Shown piece after piece: positions 35,425-47,084 of a DNA stretch of 64,000 bases. The notes under the pieces are model-generated. The model saw nothing but the letters and a program-made list of their open reading frames with translations, made no database searches and was not told the DNA's origin. Position numbers and translations under genes: made by a program. Numbering within the stretch: position 1 is the stretch's first letter; every line of letters begins with the position of its first letter. The DNA comes from Macroventuria anomochaeta (lineage: Eukaryota > Ascomycota > Dothideomycetes > Pleosporales > Didymellaceae). The stretch lies in assembly GCF_010093625.1 (NCBI RefSeq), contig NW_022985367.1:82549-146548 (forward strand). Direction: 5' to 3'.

Positions 35425-36120
35425 ATGCCTTCTGATTATTCGAGTCTTCATAATCATCCAAAATGGGGATTCATCATCTACCGCTGCGATTACCGTGACG
35501 ACTCCGTCTGGGCACAATTCATAGACCGGTGGTCCCAGTGGGTGGCCGGATAGCTCATCCGCCAGGGCGAAAGGCAGCTCATCGAGAATCTCGAATGGAC
35601 TGTTAGAGAGGACCGTGATTCTCTCGATGGAGCCACCGTAGAAGACGTGCGCAACGTCTTCACAGCCTGGACAAAGACAGAAGAAGCGGTCGCCGAGCAA
35701 CAGGCTGCCGTAGACCGCCACGTTTTGGGGTCTCTAAGATATCAATTCTGTGTACATGTAGATGCGAAGGCGCTTGACGAGTGTCTGAGGTTCGATGAGC
35801 TTCCTGAAGGCACGCAGCTGCAATTTTGGAGCCGCAGACGATATCTAGCTCTTGGGCATGCTCCGTACGTCAATATTGTTGAGAAGGTTGAGGAAGTAAT
35901 CGGAGCCCTGCAATATGACGAAAAAGACGAAAACGAAGAAGAAGAAGAAGAAGAAGAAGAAGAAGAAGAAGAAGAAGATAGCGACGAAGAGGTGGCGGCC
36001 ATCTCAGTCAAAGTGCATTGGCAGGCTGCTATACCCGACGTCTTCTTCGCGCTAAATCAGACGTCTGATGCGTTCCAGCCAATGGTTCACGATCTTGATC
36101 AAGACGGGGTCCACTCGTAA
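35425..36120 (+). pseudogene. Hypothetical acidic protein gene with nonsense codon
   Basis: ATG 35425 opens MPSDYSSLHNHPKWGFIIYRC and continues in one frame to TAA-proximal codons ending at 36120, interrupted only by TAG 35551-35553. Both halves look coding: WGFIIYRCDYRDDSVWAQF before, and DGATVEDVRNVFTAW, YQFCVHVDAKALDECL and APYVNIV after. This pattern fits a common uncharacterised protein of Dothideomycetes with WGF.IYRC..., CVHVDE and an acidic tail. A polyglutamate run comes from a GAA microsatellite. A 157-residue product from ATG 35647 remains possible. Confidence 0.6.
35935..35979 (+). repeat. (GAA)n microsatellite
   Basis: Fourteen to fifteen GAA codons encode polyglutamate inside the broken hypothetical gene. 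Confidence 0.9.
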
Positions 36121-37647
36121 TTGCTCGAGGTTTTGATATCCATTCCTGAGAGACAAATCAAGCTTGATCATCGAAAGAATGGCATCATTGCGGACTTTGA
36201 TAGCTTCGACGGCTCTAGCCAACCCGAATGAACATGTGTCAGAAAGAAGTGCCATTGAAAGGTTTTACTATACTCTATGGCGGCATTGGCCGTGGATGTC
36301 GTATCACTTTCTTTAGGATAGTCCTGTAACAGGGATGGCTCATGCGATTCCCCGGCGGCAAGGTGCTTCGCAGCCCAGAGATATTTGTAGTACTGGTAAT
36401 TGCAAACAAGCAGCGCTCCGAAAATACTACAACCAATGATGAGACCTCTCTCTCTCTCTCACTGTTGGAGTTCAGTGAACTGTACACAAAGGGAAGGAGT
36501 TGAGGATTGCACTGCAGTTGTATTGTATGAAGCTACGAACAGTATATGTAGGTGAGTGGCTGTAAACAATGCTAGTGGGAAAAGGTAGCAACCTCTCACC
36601 AAGGGGTGAGGTGCGACAGGGCGTTAGTGCAGGAGAGACCCCAGACCGTGACACTCACACAGGTGCGGTAGCGCGGTCATGACCTGCGGGCTAATAGTGC
36701 TGGTAGTGGTGATGAGAATGGCAGAATTGGTGTACTAGAAGGGGATAAGCCCGACACCTGGCAGGTGCATAACCTTATGAGGCGAAAAACTCGTGGCTGA
36801 TTTTGGCGCGACAGATGAGGCTCAAGAGTATAATCATTATACGCTCTTAAGCGGGTTGAGAGGCAACAGAAGTCTTACAATCGACTAGACGCCCAAGTGT
36901 ATCCTTAAAGATTATGTGCGGTACGTCATGCTGCATCATTTAGCCATATGCCTACCGTTTCGGACAAGAAAAACGAAGGCTGTAGGGTCAATCAGCCAAT
37001 CTCGATCTTCACGCCTATAATCTGCCTTGCAGATAAGTTCTTGGGAAGCCCTAAATATGATACATGTGGAAGTACCGAATCAACAGTCGTAGCATACCTG
37101 TGGTAGCCCAAACATAGCCCTTCAAGCCGTGGCCTGCTCTTGGCCCATCACCCCAAACGTTACATAAAGCGCGCAGGCAACGTTAAACGTGACAATAACT
37201 GCGTTCCAAATGATGGTACAGACGAAAAGCAACGCATATAAGAAGCCCTGGAGGAGGACTAGTAGCTGAGGCGGCTCAGGTGGGGTCCCTGTACGGTGTC
37301 GGAGAGGACCGCTTCGAGGTATCAGTAGCTTCGTCTGACATGTCCATGGTCATTGACATATACCCGGCAGTCGCAATGGTAACTCTCATGAGTCGATGAT
37401 TCAGATCATAGAGTGTACATCTGCGCTGTGTTTTGGCTCAGCAAAAAGGACACAGGCCATTGTAGGCTGCTAAAATAAACACAACGCATGACGGCGTCCG
37501 CGATCTTGCATCCAGATACATGTTTTGAGGAGGAACAAATATACCTGGATTGGATTAGTTTCTTGTGGTGTGGACAGTCTCGCGGATACTGGAAACGTGA
37601 ATGCGAGCAACTGAATCCCCAAAACGGCACCTTGACAGACGGGCGGA

Positions 37648-37704
37648 TCAAACGGGAGAACTTGCTATCTCCCGTCTGATTAACACAAATGTCCTTAATT
37701 TTCC
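37648..37704 (+). repeat. Diverged repeat, copy 2 (paired with 35108-35164)
   Basis: See copy 1. Here the 5S-like 3' domain is absent, so only the 5' half and flank of the shared unit remain. Confidence 0.45.
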
Positions 37705-37904
37705 TGTAAACAGCAGGTTAACGCCTGATTTTTGGAGACAGGGACATGGAATTAGCATCCCAGGATCTGTAAACGGGCATTTAGTGAGAAGTTATCGACG
37801 TCATGCTTATTATGCCCTAGACGCACTGTGCCAGCAGAGGCAAATCTGATTTGCTGCTGAGACTGAAGCAATAACGCTATGCATGAACAAGGGAGGCCTT
37901 ACCG

Positions 37905-37923
37905 GGTCACACGACGTGTGACC
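37905..37923. repeat. 19-bp palindrome GGTCACACGACGTGTGACC
   Basis: Perfect 9-bp arms around a central A. It could be a protein-binding site or a remnant transposon terminus; no partner copy is visible in the window. Confidence 0.45.
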
Positions 37924-38396
37924 GAAGGCATCGTGTGGCCTGACGGGCTCTCTATGGTTAGGCTGTAAGTTCCCGTTCACAGCCGCACTCGTGCCTTCAA
38001 GAATTGGCTAGGATCACCGCCACAGACCTCAGCACGTGGCGTTCGCATGAGATCAGGAAGGGTGAGTTTTCTCCGTCTGAGATGTTGATGGCAGTGAAGG
38101 ACTGAAACTGTTGTACTATTTGCTAGCAGCCTTAAGCAAGCTCCTCCTCTAGATATTTTCTACGTTCAGTGAAAGTACGCTTGCATTTACCTGCCTAAGA
38201 AGTCATCTGGTGTCACGGGTATATACTGTTCAGCTCCCAGCACCTGCTATCTACAGCAGTACTGTACCTTTTTGGTCAGTGTAGCACAGTGGAGCTGAGC
38301 TGTGTGCCTCACATCTGGCGATTCATGCTCCAAGAAGTGGTTTGCGGGGGCTTAGCAGCAGCGTAATATATTGCACAGCTACACTACAAAAAAAGC

Positions 38397-38842
38397 CTAT
38401 GAGTTGCTCTCCAGCTCATCTGCAAGGGCCTCAAGGGTGTTGAGGGCCTCACGGAGCTTCCAGCAGGTGGCGCGGATGCCTGTAAAAATGTTAGCGGGCC
38501 TGTAGAATAAGCAGAAAAAGGCGTAACATACCCTTGCGAAACTTGCGGGGGATAGCGGCGGCGGGGCTGTGGAGCGAGGGCTCAGGCGAGGGTGTGCGGG
38601 CACCGCGCTTGCGCTTTGCGGTGGGCTTGGTGGTGGCTGCAACAGGAGTCAGTAAGAAAAATCGGAGCTGTAAGATCAAACATACTGGGCCGGAGGGAGC
38701 ACTGACTCCCCTCGCTGCCGTGCGTGTGACAACGAGAGTTTGGCGAATTAGCTCTTGCGGCCAGCTTCTGGCGCCGCTAGATCAGTACTCGAGCAGAGCT
38801 GAGTTTGGTCTAAGAACTTACGATGTTTCTGAGACACAACAT
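38397..38842 (-). CDS. Small four-exon gene, 99-aa basic protein, unknown
   Basis: Splicing four pieces (38842-38822, 38776-38686, 38636-38532, 38479-38397) removes introns of 45, 49 and 52 bp. All have strong donors (GTAAGT, GTATGT, GTATGT), branch-like TACTGAT, TTACTGAC and GCTAAC, and AG acceptors. The result is a continuous 99-codon reading frame from ATG to TAG. The product begins MLCLRNIRRQKLAARANS, has a nuclear-localisation-like AKRKRGARTPSPEP and ends in a Leu-rich helix. No family recognised. The ATG is only 14 bp past the stop of the kinase gene, so these could instead be 3' exons of an unrecognised longer transcript. Confidence 0.5.
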
Positions 38843-38855
38843 CGGTCGATGCTCG

Positions 38856-41053
38856 TCATGTGGCCTGCTGTCTTAGTGGCAACAGTAACCGCTCAGGTAG
38901 GGACCTTCGTTGAGGAACTGCAGCCAATGCTAAACGTTCCTCTGCCGTAGGTTTCCTTGATGTGTCCACAGTACCTTTCATTTTCACAAGCATCTCATCT
39001 AGAGCCTGCTGAATGAAACCAGACCCACTCCGATATAGTGGCTTTTGCGCAGGCGCACTGGGCAGTTTCGAAGTTTTCCAGTCTTGGATCGAAGGCTCAC
39101 TCTTTTGGAGAGTGCTACCTTGACTATACCTTCGGGGCCTTGAGGTGACAAGTTCGCGGCTTGCATGCAGGTGAAGTCGTCCATCATTCACTCGAGGATG
39201 CAGGTCGTGCTCGGAGGCTTTGTGCCTCGGATTGACGACAAGCATGTTGTCATCGACCAACTCGAGAAGCTCCTTGAAGAATGAGGAACATTCCACGCGT
39301 ATTCTGTAAATCTCCTATTGATGGACATCATCAATTGCAATTCGCGCTTTATCGAGTCTGGACATTTACTGACATTCTTGACTGCGTCTTTCACTCTTGC
39401 TTTCAATTTGCCGTCCTGCTTGGAGGTGATGAAGAACGTATCACTCCACTGCCCTCGCAGGGTGATGTCACGAGCCGAGCGTCTCTTCGTGAACTTCTCG
39501 ATAAATTTGGGTCCTCCATGATACCAAGTGCTAAACTCCAGGAAAATGCAACCCATCGCCCAGATATCGCATAGAGTACTGCAAGTATGATCAATATCGA
39601 ATTCGGGAGAACGATAGGTGGCCGGCTTTGGTACGCGACCTGTCAGAGCCCGTTCATCCTTATCGTTAAAATGAGCACCTCCAAAGTCGGTGATCTTAAG
39701 GATACCAAAGTGGGCGGTAGGACCAGAGGATTCCGAGTTTGGGTACCAGAGAATATTCTCTGGTTTCAGGTCTCCGTGACGACCGTGAAGAAGTATACCA
39801 CTGAAAGGGACTCCCTCTTCGATAGTATGAATGGCACGCGGGAGCCTCACTCCATTTGCATCAATGAGTGGTTGCCATATGGATGACCCCGAGGTAGTCG
39901 GATATCGATGGATCTTGTATAACGCTTCAGCAAGCCCTTGACATTGCTCAGCTATCCACTGCTCCATCAATTTGCTTTTTGCTGGCTTTCTTTCCCAGTA
40001 GCCAAATAGATCGGACTCAGCCCAGGGAAAGATCAAGTGGTAGTTTTGGTTATGTTTGTACGTCGCCAATAGAGCGATCAAGTGTTTGTGTGAGTGATTT
40101 GTCTGGCGGAGCTTCTCAAGCACCTTACGTTCGTGATCGAAATCCTCGTGGACTCTTGATATCAAGGTCTTCACGGCAAAAATGTTACTTCTGTTCTGAG
40201 GAGCAACCCGTAGTCAGGATCTGAAACGAAGGAATATTGCTTAATCACGTACCTTGGGAGAGCAATGATCTGGGTGTATCTCAACCTTGTAGACATCACC
40301 AAAGCCGCCCTTCCGTGAGACATGTTTATGAGACAAATAAGGAAGGATCATCCCGTCTTCTAAATCTTTGTGGGATACGACTCCATCAAATTCAGGGAAC
40401 CTCCAAGCCAGAACACTCCACTGTTTTTTCAAGAAGTCCTCTGTATCTGCAGGCTTTTTGAATCTCATATAAGGTCTTTGCGTGTTCCCTTTACTTCGGA
40501 GGACTTTAGCACCTATTGCTCCAGTCGGACAGGGGCATTCTACAAGTGGAAGATCTGCATCGCAGATTCCAGAGTCGACAAAGAGCCGGATCTTAGTTGG
40601 GCGATCCATCAGGCATAACACTATAAGTATCCCTTGCAACTTATGCTGTTCGTCTGGTGCCACGGGTTGTTTGAGAGTTTTGAAAAAGTCCTGAACAGCC
40701 GCATTGCCCCCGAGCGCCACTTCGAATCGAGTATGAGGCACAAATTTGATGTGAACGTCGGACGTTGTTTTAACGGCGGCGTCATTCACTCTCCTACACA
40801 TCTTCTTCGCAGTGGCCCAGCGTCGAAAACTTCCAACCGTAGACTCTTGAGTGAGGGCATCGACCCTAGAATCGTTCAGTCTTTTGGGTCCTGATATAGG
40901 TTCGTCCTCGATGTAGTCGGCATTCCGTTTCTTGTACTCTTCTTCGTTTTTCAGTAATTCTTCCTTCCCGGATCGCACGTGATGCCACGTCGGCTGAGCA
41001 CGACCTTCCTTGATTTTTCGATACTCGTCGGAGCCAGGAGAGATAGGCAACAA
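38856..41053 (-). CDS. Serine/threonine protein kinase with N-terminal extension
   Basis: Exons 41053-40253, 40195-39374 and 39314-38856 (about 693 aa). Kinase motifs are present: glycine loop GGFGDVYKVEIHPDH split by a 57-bp intron, IFAVKTL (ATP lysine), HGDLKPENIL (catalytic loop), LKITDFGGAHF (DFG) and YRSPEFD. The 270-residue N-terminal region (with VALGGNAAVQDFF and LFVDSGICDADLPL) is of a type seen before kinase domains in fungal defence-like proteins. There are two problems. No ATG lies in the first exon's frame (open from about 41088), so a 5' exon is missing. The last junction needs a weak GTCAGT donor (59-bp intron) or else is a frameshift. The gene may be decaying. Confidence 0.7.
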
Positions 41054-41095
41054 TGGTTCGGTGTAGGATCGCAGCCTAAGCGGTACAGCTGGCCC

Positions 41096-41754
41096 TTACT
41101 CAGTTCCGCAACCTGCAAAAGCAACGTGGATCTAACCAGGTGTTACATACGTTGAAAGTCTTTGCAGCTGATCGCATTATGCTTCGCAAAAGCATGCGCA
41201 TCGATCTCCACGAAAGATCTCCTTGCTACATATGGCTCTGCATTGTGATTGGTATGAGCATTTAGTGGTCGAGTGGTATGCCTGCTTGGAAAATCCCGCC
41301 GAGAAGGCATAACCTTGTAACTGAGATTGACGGAGGGCAACGACAGCCTTAGGCATTGAGGCAGGAACGGACATCGGCAATGATAAATATCACACCTGGA
41401 ACACACTCTCCGATACCACAACTGTCACCCCCAGTGTGGGGTCCAAGACTCGTAGACTGAAGGGGCCTGGCTCAAATCCACACGCAAGGCTCGACAATAC
41501 GAATGCGCATGTTGGCGGCATGTTGGCGGCTTGTTCCCAGCCGCGATTGGCGTGAGCTCATCATACCACGATACACCCTCGTGGAGAAAAACAAATGTAC
41601 GGCGATCCTTCTCTAGTACTAGGGCTTGGGTTTCACAAACAGGTGTTCGCCGACATCCCCTGCAATAGACAGGCATGATGTGCTTACACACGCCGCAATG
41701 ACACATGAATGTCTGACCTCCTTGTCCATGATTGCTGAGCCTCTTGCCGAGCAC
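41096..41754 (-). pseudogene. Cys-rich ORF pair, probably one broken gene
   Basis: Two adjacent open stretches in different frames (41754-41425 and 41421-41143) both look coding and Cys/His-rich: MCHCGVCKHIMPVYCRGC, then RRVCSRCDIYHCRCPFLPQC. They suggest a zinc-binding protein. No intron with normal length joins them (best candidates are under 40 bp), so a frameshift is likely. A 38-bp GTATGT..CAG segment could extend the end to TAA 41096. No ATG starts the first frame except internal MCHCG. The relation to the neighbouring kinase is unknown. Confidence 0.35.
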
Positions 41755-41974
41755 TGGTCAGAGTGCTTCAAAGCCACAATAAGTTGACTGCCTCAGATGG
41801 TGGGCAAGAGCACGTCGCCATTGGTGGTAATATGCTGCGGCTGAGACGACCGGTCTAGAGTGATGATAATACGTCTTTGACGTGCTCAGCCAAGCTCGGG
41901 TCGTAATCGCGTTATAAGTGCCCTCCCATGCATGTGAGCACGTTCACAGATCCACCGGTGCTAACATTTTGAAA

Positions 41975-42353
41975 ATGTCCCGCTTCCTTAGCTTTCTCAA
42001 GAACACCAGAGCCATTGTCTCCAATACAAAGACGATCGGTCGACAGCGGAGTGCAAACAGCTTTTCTCGCATGTTCGGGTTTGATCGAAGGCAGAGCATA
42101 TACGTTTCCGAAATAGATACTGAGAAGTTGTTGGACAAACTCGAGTGGAAATTTGGGGCCAATTTCGATGTCCATGTAGGAGATCTTGTAGATCAAAAGA
42201 CCAACAATTGCTGACCTCGACTAGATGATGCATAACGTTTACAAGATCCGATCGCCACAACAGTTAACCCAGGTAAGATTCGATTGTGTTGTGTGCACTG
42301 TTGTTAAGAGCCTGACCGTCGTCGTGCAGGAGGAAATTGAGGATTGTAGATAG
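41975..42353 (+). CDS. Small three-exon gene, 90-aa protein, unknown
   Basis: Exons 41975-42175, 42225-42272 and 42330-42353 (201+48+24 nt) with introns of 49 and 57 bp, CTGAC and CCTGACC branches and good AG acceptors. The product starts MSRFLSFLKNTRAIVSN, continues FDRRQSIYVSEIDTEKLLDKLEWKFGANFDV and ends HNVYKIRSPQQLTQEEIEDCR. That ending resembles a conserved ending (HNVY.I..P..LT..E) I recall from small fungal proteins next to incompatibility-type genes; this is not verified. It lies between the two kinase genes. A-rich context GAAAATG supports the start; ATG 41918 is an in-frame alternative. Confidence 0.6.
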
Positions 42354-43112
42354 CGGGTCATAGATAGTGACGATCTGGTGTGAGGCCAAATCAGGAAATG
42401 AAAGGTCGCAAAAGGCAGGCGTGATCAGGGTTAGGCGAAATACAGGACCAGCTGGTGACGCCACGCGGCAAAAGTGCGTCGATGGCTTGCTTGAAGTGTG
42501 ACGGAAAGGCTAGAAATCTGTAGGCACGGCCCGGCGGCGTTCCGTTTCGGCCGTCCCGAATTTCAAAAGGTCGACATAACCACGATCACCAACAATGATC
42601 ACAGACCTTTAATCACCAATCTCAACTTCAGCTCAAGGCTGCACTCCTGCATCTGATATTATAAAGAGTTACATCCGATTGTTCTCTGCAAACATGGAAT
42701 GCGCTGCAGTCCCTCCACGTATTGTGTGCCGGATGGACTGTGACAGGGCTGAGCCGCGAAGGCTTCAAGTTGAGTCCACCGGCATACTCGACTGCATAAC
42801 GGAATAAGGCAAGACCTTCTGCTCATGATCATTGGATCGCCTGCACAATAAGATCAGCTGCATGTGGTAAGGCGATTCTTCTGCCTCAATGTCACGCTAC
42901 GAAGGCTGCCGCCTGATGTTTGCCTTTTGCCTGCTGCGCAGACTATACCCTGTCCGTACTGACGACATCTGCTGAAGCGACTGGGAGACACTATATCAGG
43001 CCGAGCTTTTCGGACGCAGGCACAGAAGCTATGGTTTGCTTTCCTGCCTGACTCCTTCCCCATTGTTGAATAGTTTTCCACCAGATCAGCAACACAGACC
43101 ACGATTGACCAC
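42354..43112. other. Intergenic, promoter side of the kinase-HET gene
   Basis: 759 bp with short ORFs only. No repeat or RNA gene recognised. Confidence 0.4.
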
Positions 43113-46100
43113 ATGGGTGACACGTCACATGAAGATTCATCCTCCGATGATGAGTCTAAATTTCCAGATACTCGAAAGAGCTGCAAGAGACTCAAACAAC
43201 TTCTCACTGATAGGTCTCAATGGAGCGCATTCGAGAAGACGAACTCAAAGTTTGTCGCAAACGGCGTGGTCGAGGATCTGATCGACGAGCAAGCGATCAA
43301 AACCTCATTGAGGATCGGAGATCCTTCCCCAGAAGAGATCGATCTAATCTCTTTCATTTTTGGTCATGCCAGGAAGGCACTTGCGATCGCTATCCTCGCT
43401 CAGGCAAACACCAACGTTGCCATGAGATGGCTGAAGAAGAACAATTATCATGACAAAAAGTTGCCGATTCGACAACAGATCAAACCATGGAATCAATCAT
43501 GGCGCAGCGATTTTTACGAAAAACAGTGGATGATCTTTGCGCCTACCTTCTCAACAGCGATCCAGCATCTCGATCTAGGAATTGTGCCTGCTACAGCGGG
43601 TCAGCCTTACGAACTGGAAGAGGCGCACATACTTCCCTTCATCGAAAAGTCCACTGAGACTGGCGAGGGCTCTTTTGGACAAGTCACGAAGTACGTATTG
43701 CACAAGGACCATATAGATCCAGTAAGTGAGGCAGTCTACCATGGGTGAACGTCCATTGAACTACCGCAGGCGCTTCCAAATCATACCGCGTATGCGGTGA
43801 AGTTCATCAAAGGAGAACACATGAATGCTCAAGAGGTCGCGGACGACTGGAGAAGGGAGGTGAAAGCGCTTCGTATGATGAATAAGCTGAACCAGGAACA
43901 TATTGTCCGATTTGTTACTGCTTTCCGCCGCCGCAAGAGGGACCGCACGCAAGAGCATTATCTGATGTTCGAATGGGCCGACAATGGGAACCTTCGTGAC
44001 TTGTGGAGAACCACACACACTCGCAACCTGACTTGCTCTTTAGTCAAAGACGTCGTCGAACAGATATTGGGGCTAGCTACAGCACTCCAAGCGGCTCACA
44101 ATCTGAACAAAACAGAGGCGTCGTACCGTCACGGTGATCTGAAGCCCGAAAATATTCTTTGCTTTAAGGGTGAGGGCCAGATTGGGACGCTGAAGATCGG
44201 TGACTGGGGAGAAGCAAAGTTTCACGAAGAAGACCAGGTGACCGAGATGCGACCCAGCCGGACGACTGCGAAGCACGGCACCCGTCGATATGAGGCCCCT
44301 GAAGTTGAGACTGGCGTGCAAGTAAAATGGCTCGGGCAGTCGAGAAAACGTCGCTCTCGTTTGAATGATATATGGGCAATGGGCTGCATCACACTCGAAT
44401 GCTTGGTCTGGATTCTGTATGGGCCAGATGGTCTCAAGCAATTCGATATTGATGTCGGTAACGAGAGCTTCTATCAATCCGATGTTCAGAACGGGAAGTA
44501 CGTTGCTTGGGTACATCCTGCTGCGGTCCGATGGATGGATACAATGGCACAGGACTCCGCGTGCTCTGTAGGTACCACCGCCCTTGGGGACCTCCTGGAA
44601 GTCGTTAGAACGGCTCTTTTAGTGGTCAAGCTGCCAAGGCGACTAGGTACTGGCCTTCCTGAGCCGGATGCGGTAAGGCCTAGGGCAGATTCAGGCATAG
44701 GCACAAACACTACCAGAGATGAGGCTGCCATCGATCTCCAGAACGACGACCATCTCTCTAGCGACGACGAGACGCCTACTGTGGAGGGTGTTCCAATGGT
44801 TACTGTCACTGGCCCCGACAACGAACCTCAGCAGGAGCGGGAAGAGGAGGCCGAGAAAATTCCTGTGCCAGCAGAACCAGAAGAGGAAGGTCCAGCGCGA
44901 TGTCTTTCCCGTGAATTCAAACGCCGTATGGAGCATATCTTCTATGAAGACGAGAACCCTGGCTACTGGGATACGCACGAGGAGAGGCCCAGAACAGTAC
45001 CTTTGGACCTGGCGAGCTCGTCTGTCATTACTCGTCGCCCATCAGGATCGAAAGTAAGTACACTATAGTGAATTCTTAGTGCTCAATTACTTATACATCT
45101 CATAGGTCGACTATGCGCCTCCGGATCTTAATGAGAACGACTGGAAGCCACACCTGGACAACGACTACGCACTCAACATGTTCACCACCATTGGACAGGA
45201 CAGATTGCCAAAGCAACCGTCGACCTGCAGTGTATCCGATGTATGTGATACTTGTAAAATGTTTGTCACAGGTCTTTGGGAGATCGACTTCGAGATGAAA
45301 TACGATGCTACTGTACTCGCTGCTAGTGCTGCATCTAATACCTGTCAACTGTGCGCACTGCTTTGGCGAACATATGACCTTCATTGCAAGAGCAGACCCA
45401 AGAGTGTACGGGTGGAAAGAGCAGGGCATGTTTTGAAGATGAACAGCAACAGGGATGCTGTTCTGACCATCGTTCGTCAGTTTGGGAAGGACTTGGGCTC
45501 TACTACTGACTACCAGATTGGGCTTATCGAGATTCCAGAGGCAGGCAGTCCAACTCATATTGGTATCATTCAACATTGGCTCAGAGATTGTGATGATCGA
45601 CATAAGGAGCCTCTTGTGCAATGCCGGAACACATCCAAAAGCGAGTTACCTACTAGGTTGCTAGACATTGGCTCTACTAGTAGCGGCGTTGTCTACTTGC
45701 GTGAGCGGAAAAATCTACCGGCGGATAATGGAGACTGGATAGCGCTTTCACATCAATGGGGCAAAGGGAAATATTGCACGACACGAAGCAATCTCGAAGA
45801 ACACCTAAGCGGCATTAAGTTTGAAGACTTACCAGACACTTTCAAGGACGCGGTCAAGATCACTCGCGCTCTCGGCAAGCGATATCTCTGGATCGACTCT
45901 CTCTGTGTCATTCAAGGCAAGGATGGAGACTTCAAAGACGAAGCGAAGCGTATGGAAGGTGTGTACAGCGGCGCCTATTGTGTCATTGCAGCCAGTAGCG
46001 CGACCGATCACTACTCGGGATTCCTGAACAAGCGTAAACGCAGGGACTATGTTGGGTTCAAGCCACAAGAAAAGGATCAATCCCCCTTCTTCATCTGTGA

Positions 46101-47084
46101 AAACGTTGACAACTTCAAGAGACATGTATTGGACGCTGGTCTGAACAGTCGTGGCTGGGTCCTGCAAGAGCACGCGCTGGCCCGTCGCACTATCTTCTTC
46201 ACTGAGCATCAAACATACTTCGAATGCGGCTGTGGAGTACAATGCGAGACATCAACGAAGTTGTGGAAGTAGGTCTCCATATCGTTTGTGAAAAACATTG
46301 AAGAAATTTGCTAACACCTGCCTGCAGTGGATCTGCATCATTCCTAGGGGACCCAGAGTTCCCACGGTTGCTGTACCAGGCGACACAAGGTGGCAAGATC
46401 CTCAGGATTCAAGGTTTATTCAGCAAATACTCGCGACTTGGACTGTCCAAAGCCTACGACAGACCTGTAGCCATTGCAGGACTGCAGAAAAGGCTGTTGA
46501 GCACAATCAGGGTCGCAGGAGACTTTGGCATACTCGATGGCCGCGACACCAAAGGTCTCCTCCGGCGAACCTTACTATGGCGTCGGGGCTCAAAGGTGTC
46601 GAGCCTGCGCCCCATCGACTTCTCGGAAAGCCAAGCGACAATATCAGTGCCATCATGGTCGTGGATGGCTTACGAAGGTGGTATAGATTATCTCAAACTG
46701 GAATTTGACCACTGGGACTGGGCACACTTGCAGTCACCCTGGAATACCGAGCACGAAAAGAGGATTGCAGACGTTGATCCAAGCACACTGAACATCACTC
46801 TCGTTTCCCACGCCCAAATCTGCGATTTCAAGGCTGCCACCGAGACTGAGATCGAGCGTCATCTTGATAACCAGGGACGTCTGTTGCAGGGAAGGCCATT
46901 GTGCGTTGTTCTTGGCAGAACAAAGGGCACCGATGCGGTTGACGATCAGAAGCACTGTGTGCTTATCGTTGCTCCAAAGCTGGACAGAGACACGTTTGGT
47001 AATAGGATCTATGAGCGGATCGGCGTTGCTATTTTGCCTGGCAAGTGCATTTCCCCAAACACCAAGATTGTACACATTCAGTGA
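43113..47084 (+). CDS. Protein kinase-HET domain fusion protein
   Basis: Four exons: 43113-43721, 43770-45053, 45106-46268 and 46328-47084 (introns 48, 52, 59 bp); 1270 aa with every phase consistent. Kinase domain about 184-450: glycine loop GEGSFGQV, YAVKFI (lysine), YRHGDLKPENIL, KIGDWGEA (DWG instead of DFG) and RYEAPEVETG. An acidic disordered linker (about 500-620) follows. The HET domain at about 838-985 has DWIALSHQWG, AVKITRALGKRYLWIDSLCVIQ, VYSGAYCVIAASSA and SRGWVLQEHALARRTIFF. A 285-residue C-terminal region follows. HET domains trigger cell death in fungal heterokaryon incompatibility. The fusion implies phosphorylation-coupled signalling or sensing, which is inference. Confidence 0.9.

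Larger units (their letters stand above)
36121..38396. other. Gene-poor stretch with repeat remnants
   Basis: 2.3 kb of small, unrelated ORFs and no supported gene. It contains the second copy of the 5S-associated repeat (37648-37704) and a 19-bp palindrome at 37905. It probably consists of decayed repeats between accessory genes. Confidence 0.5.
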
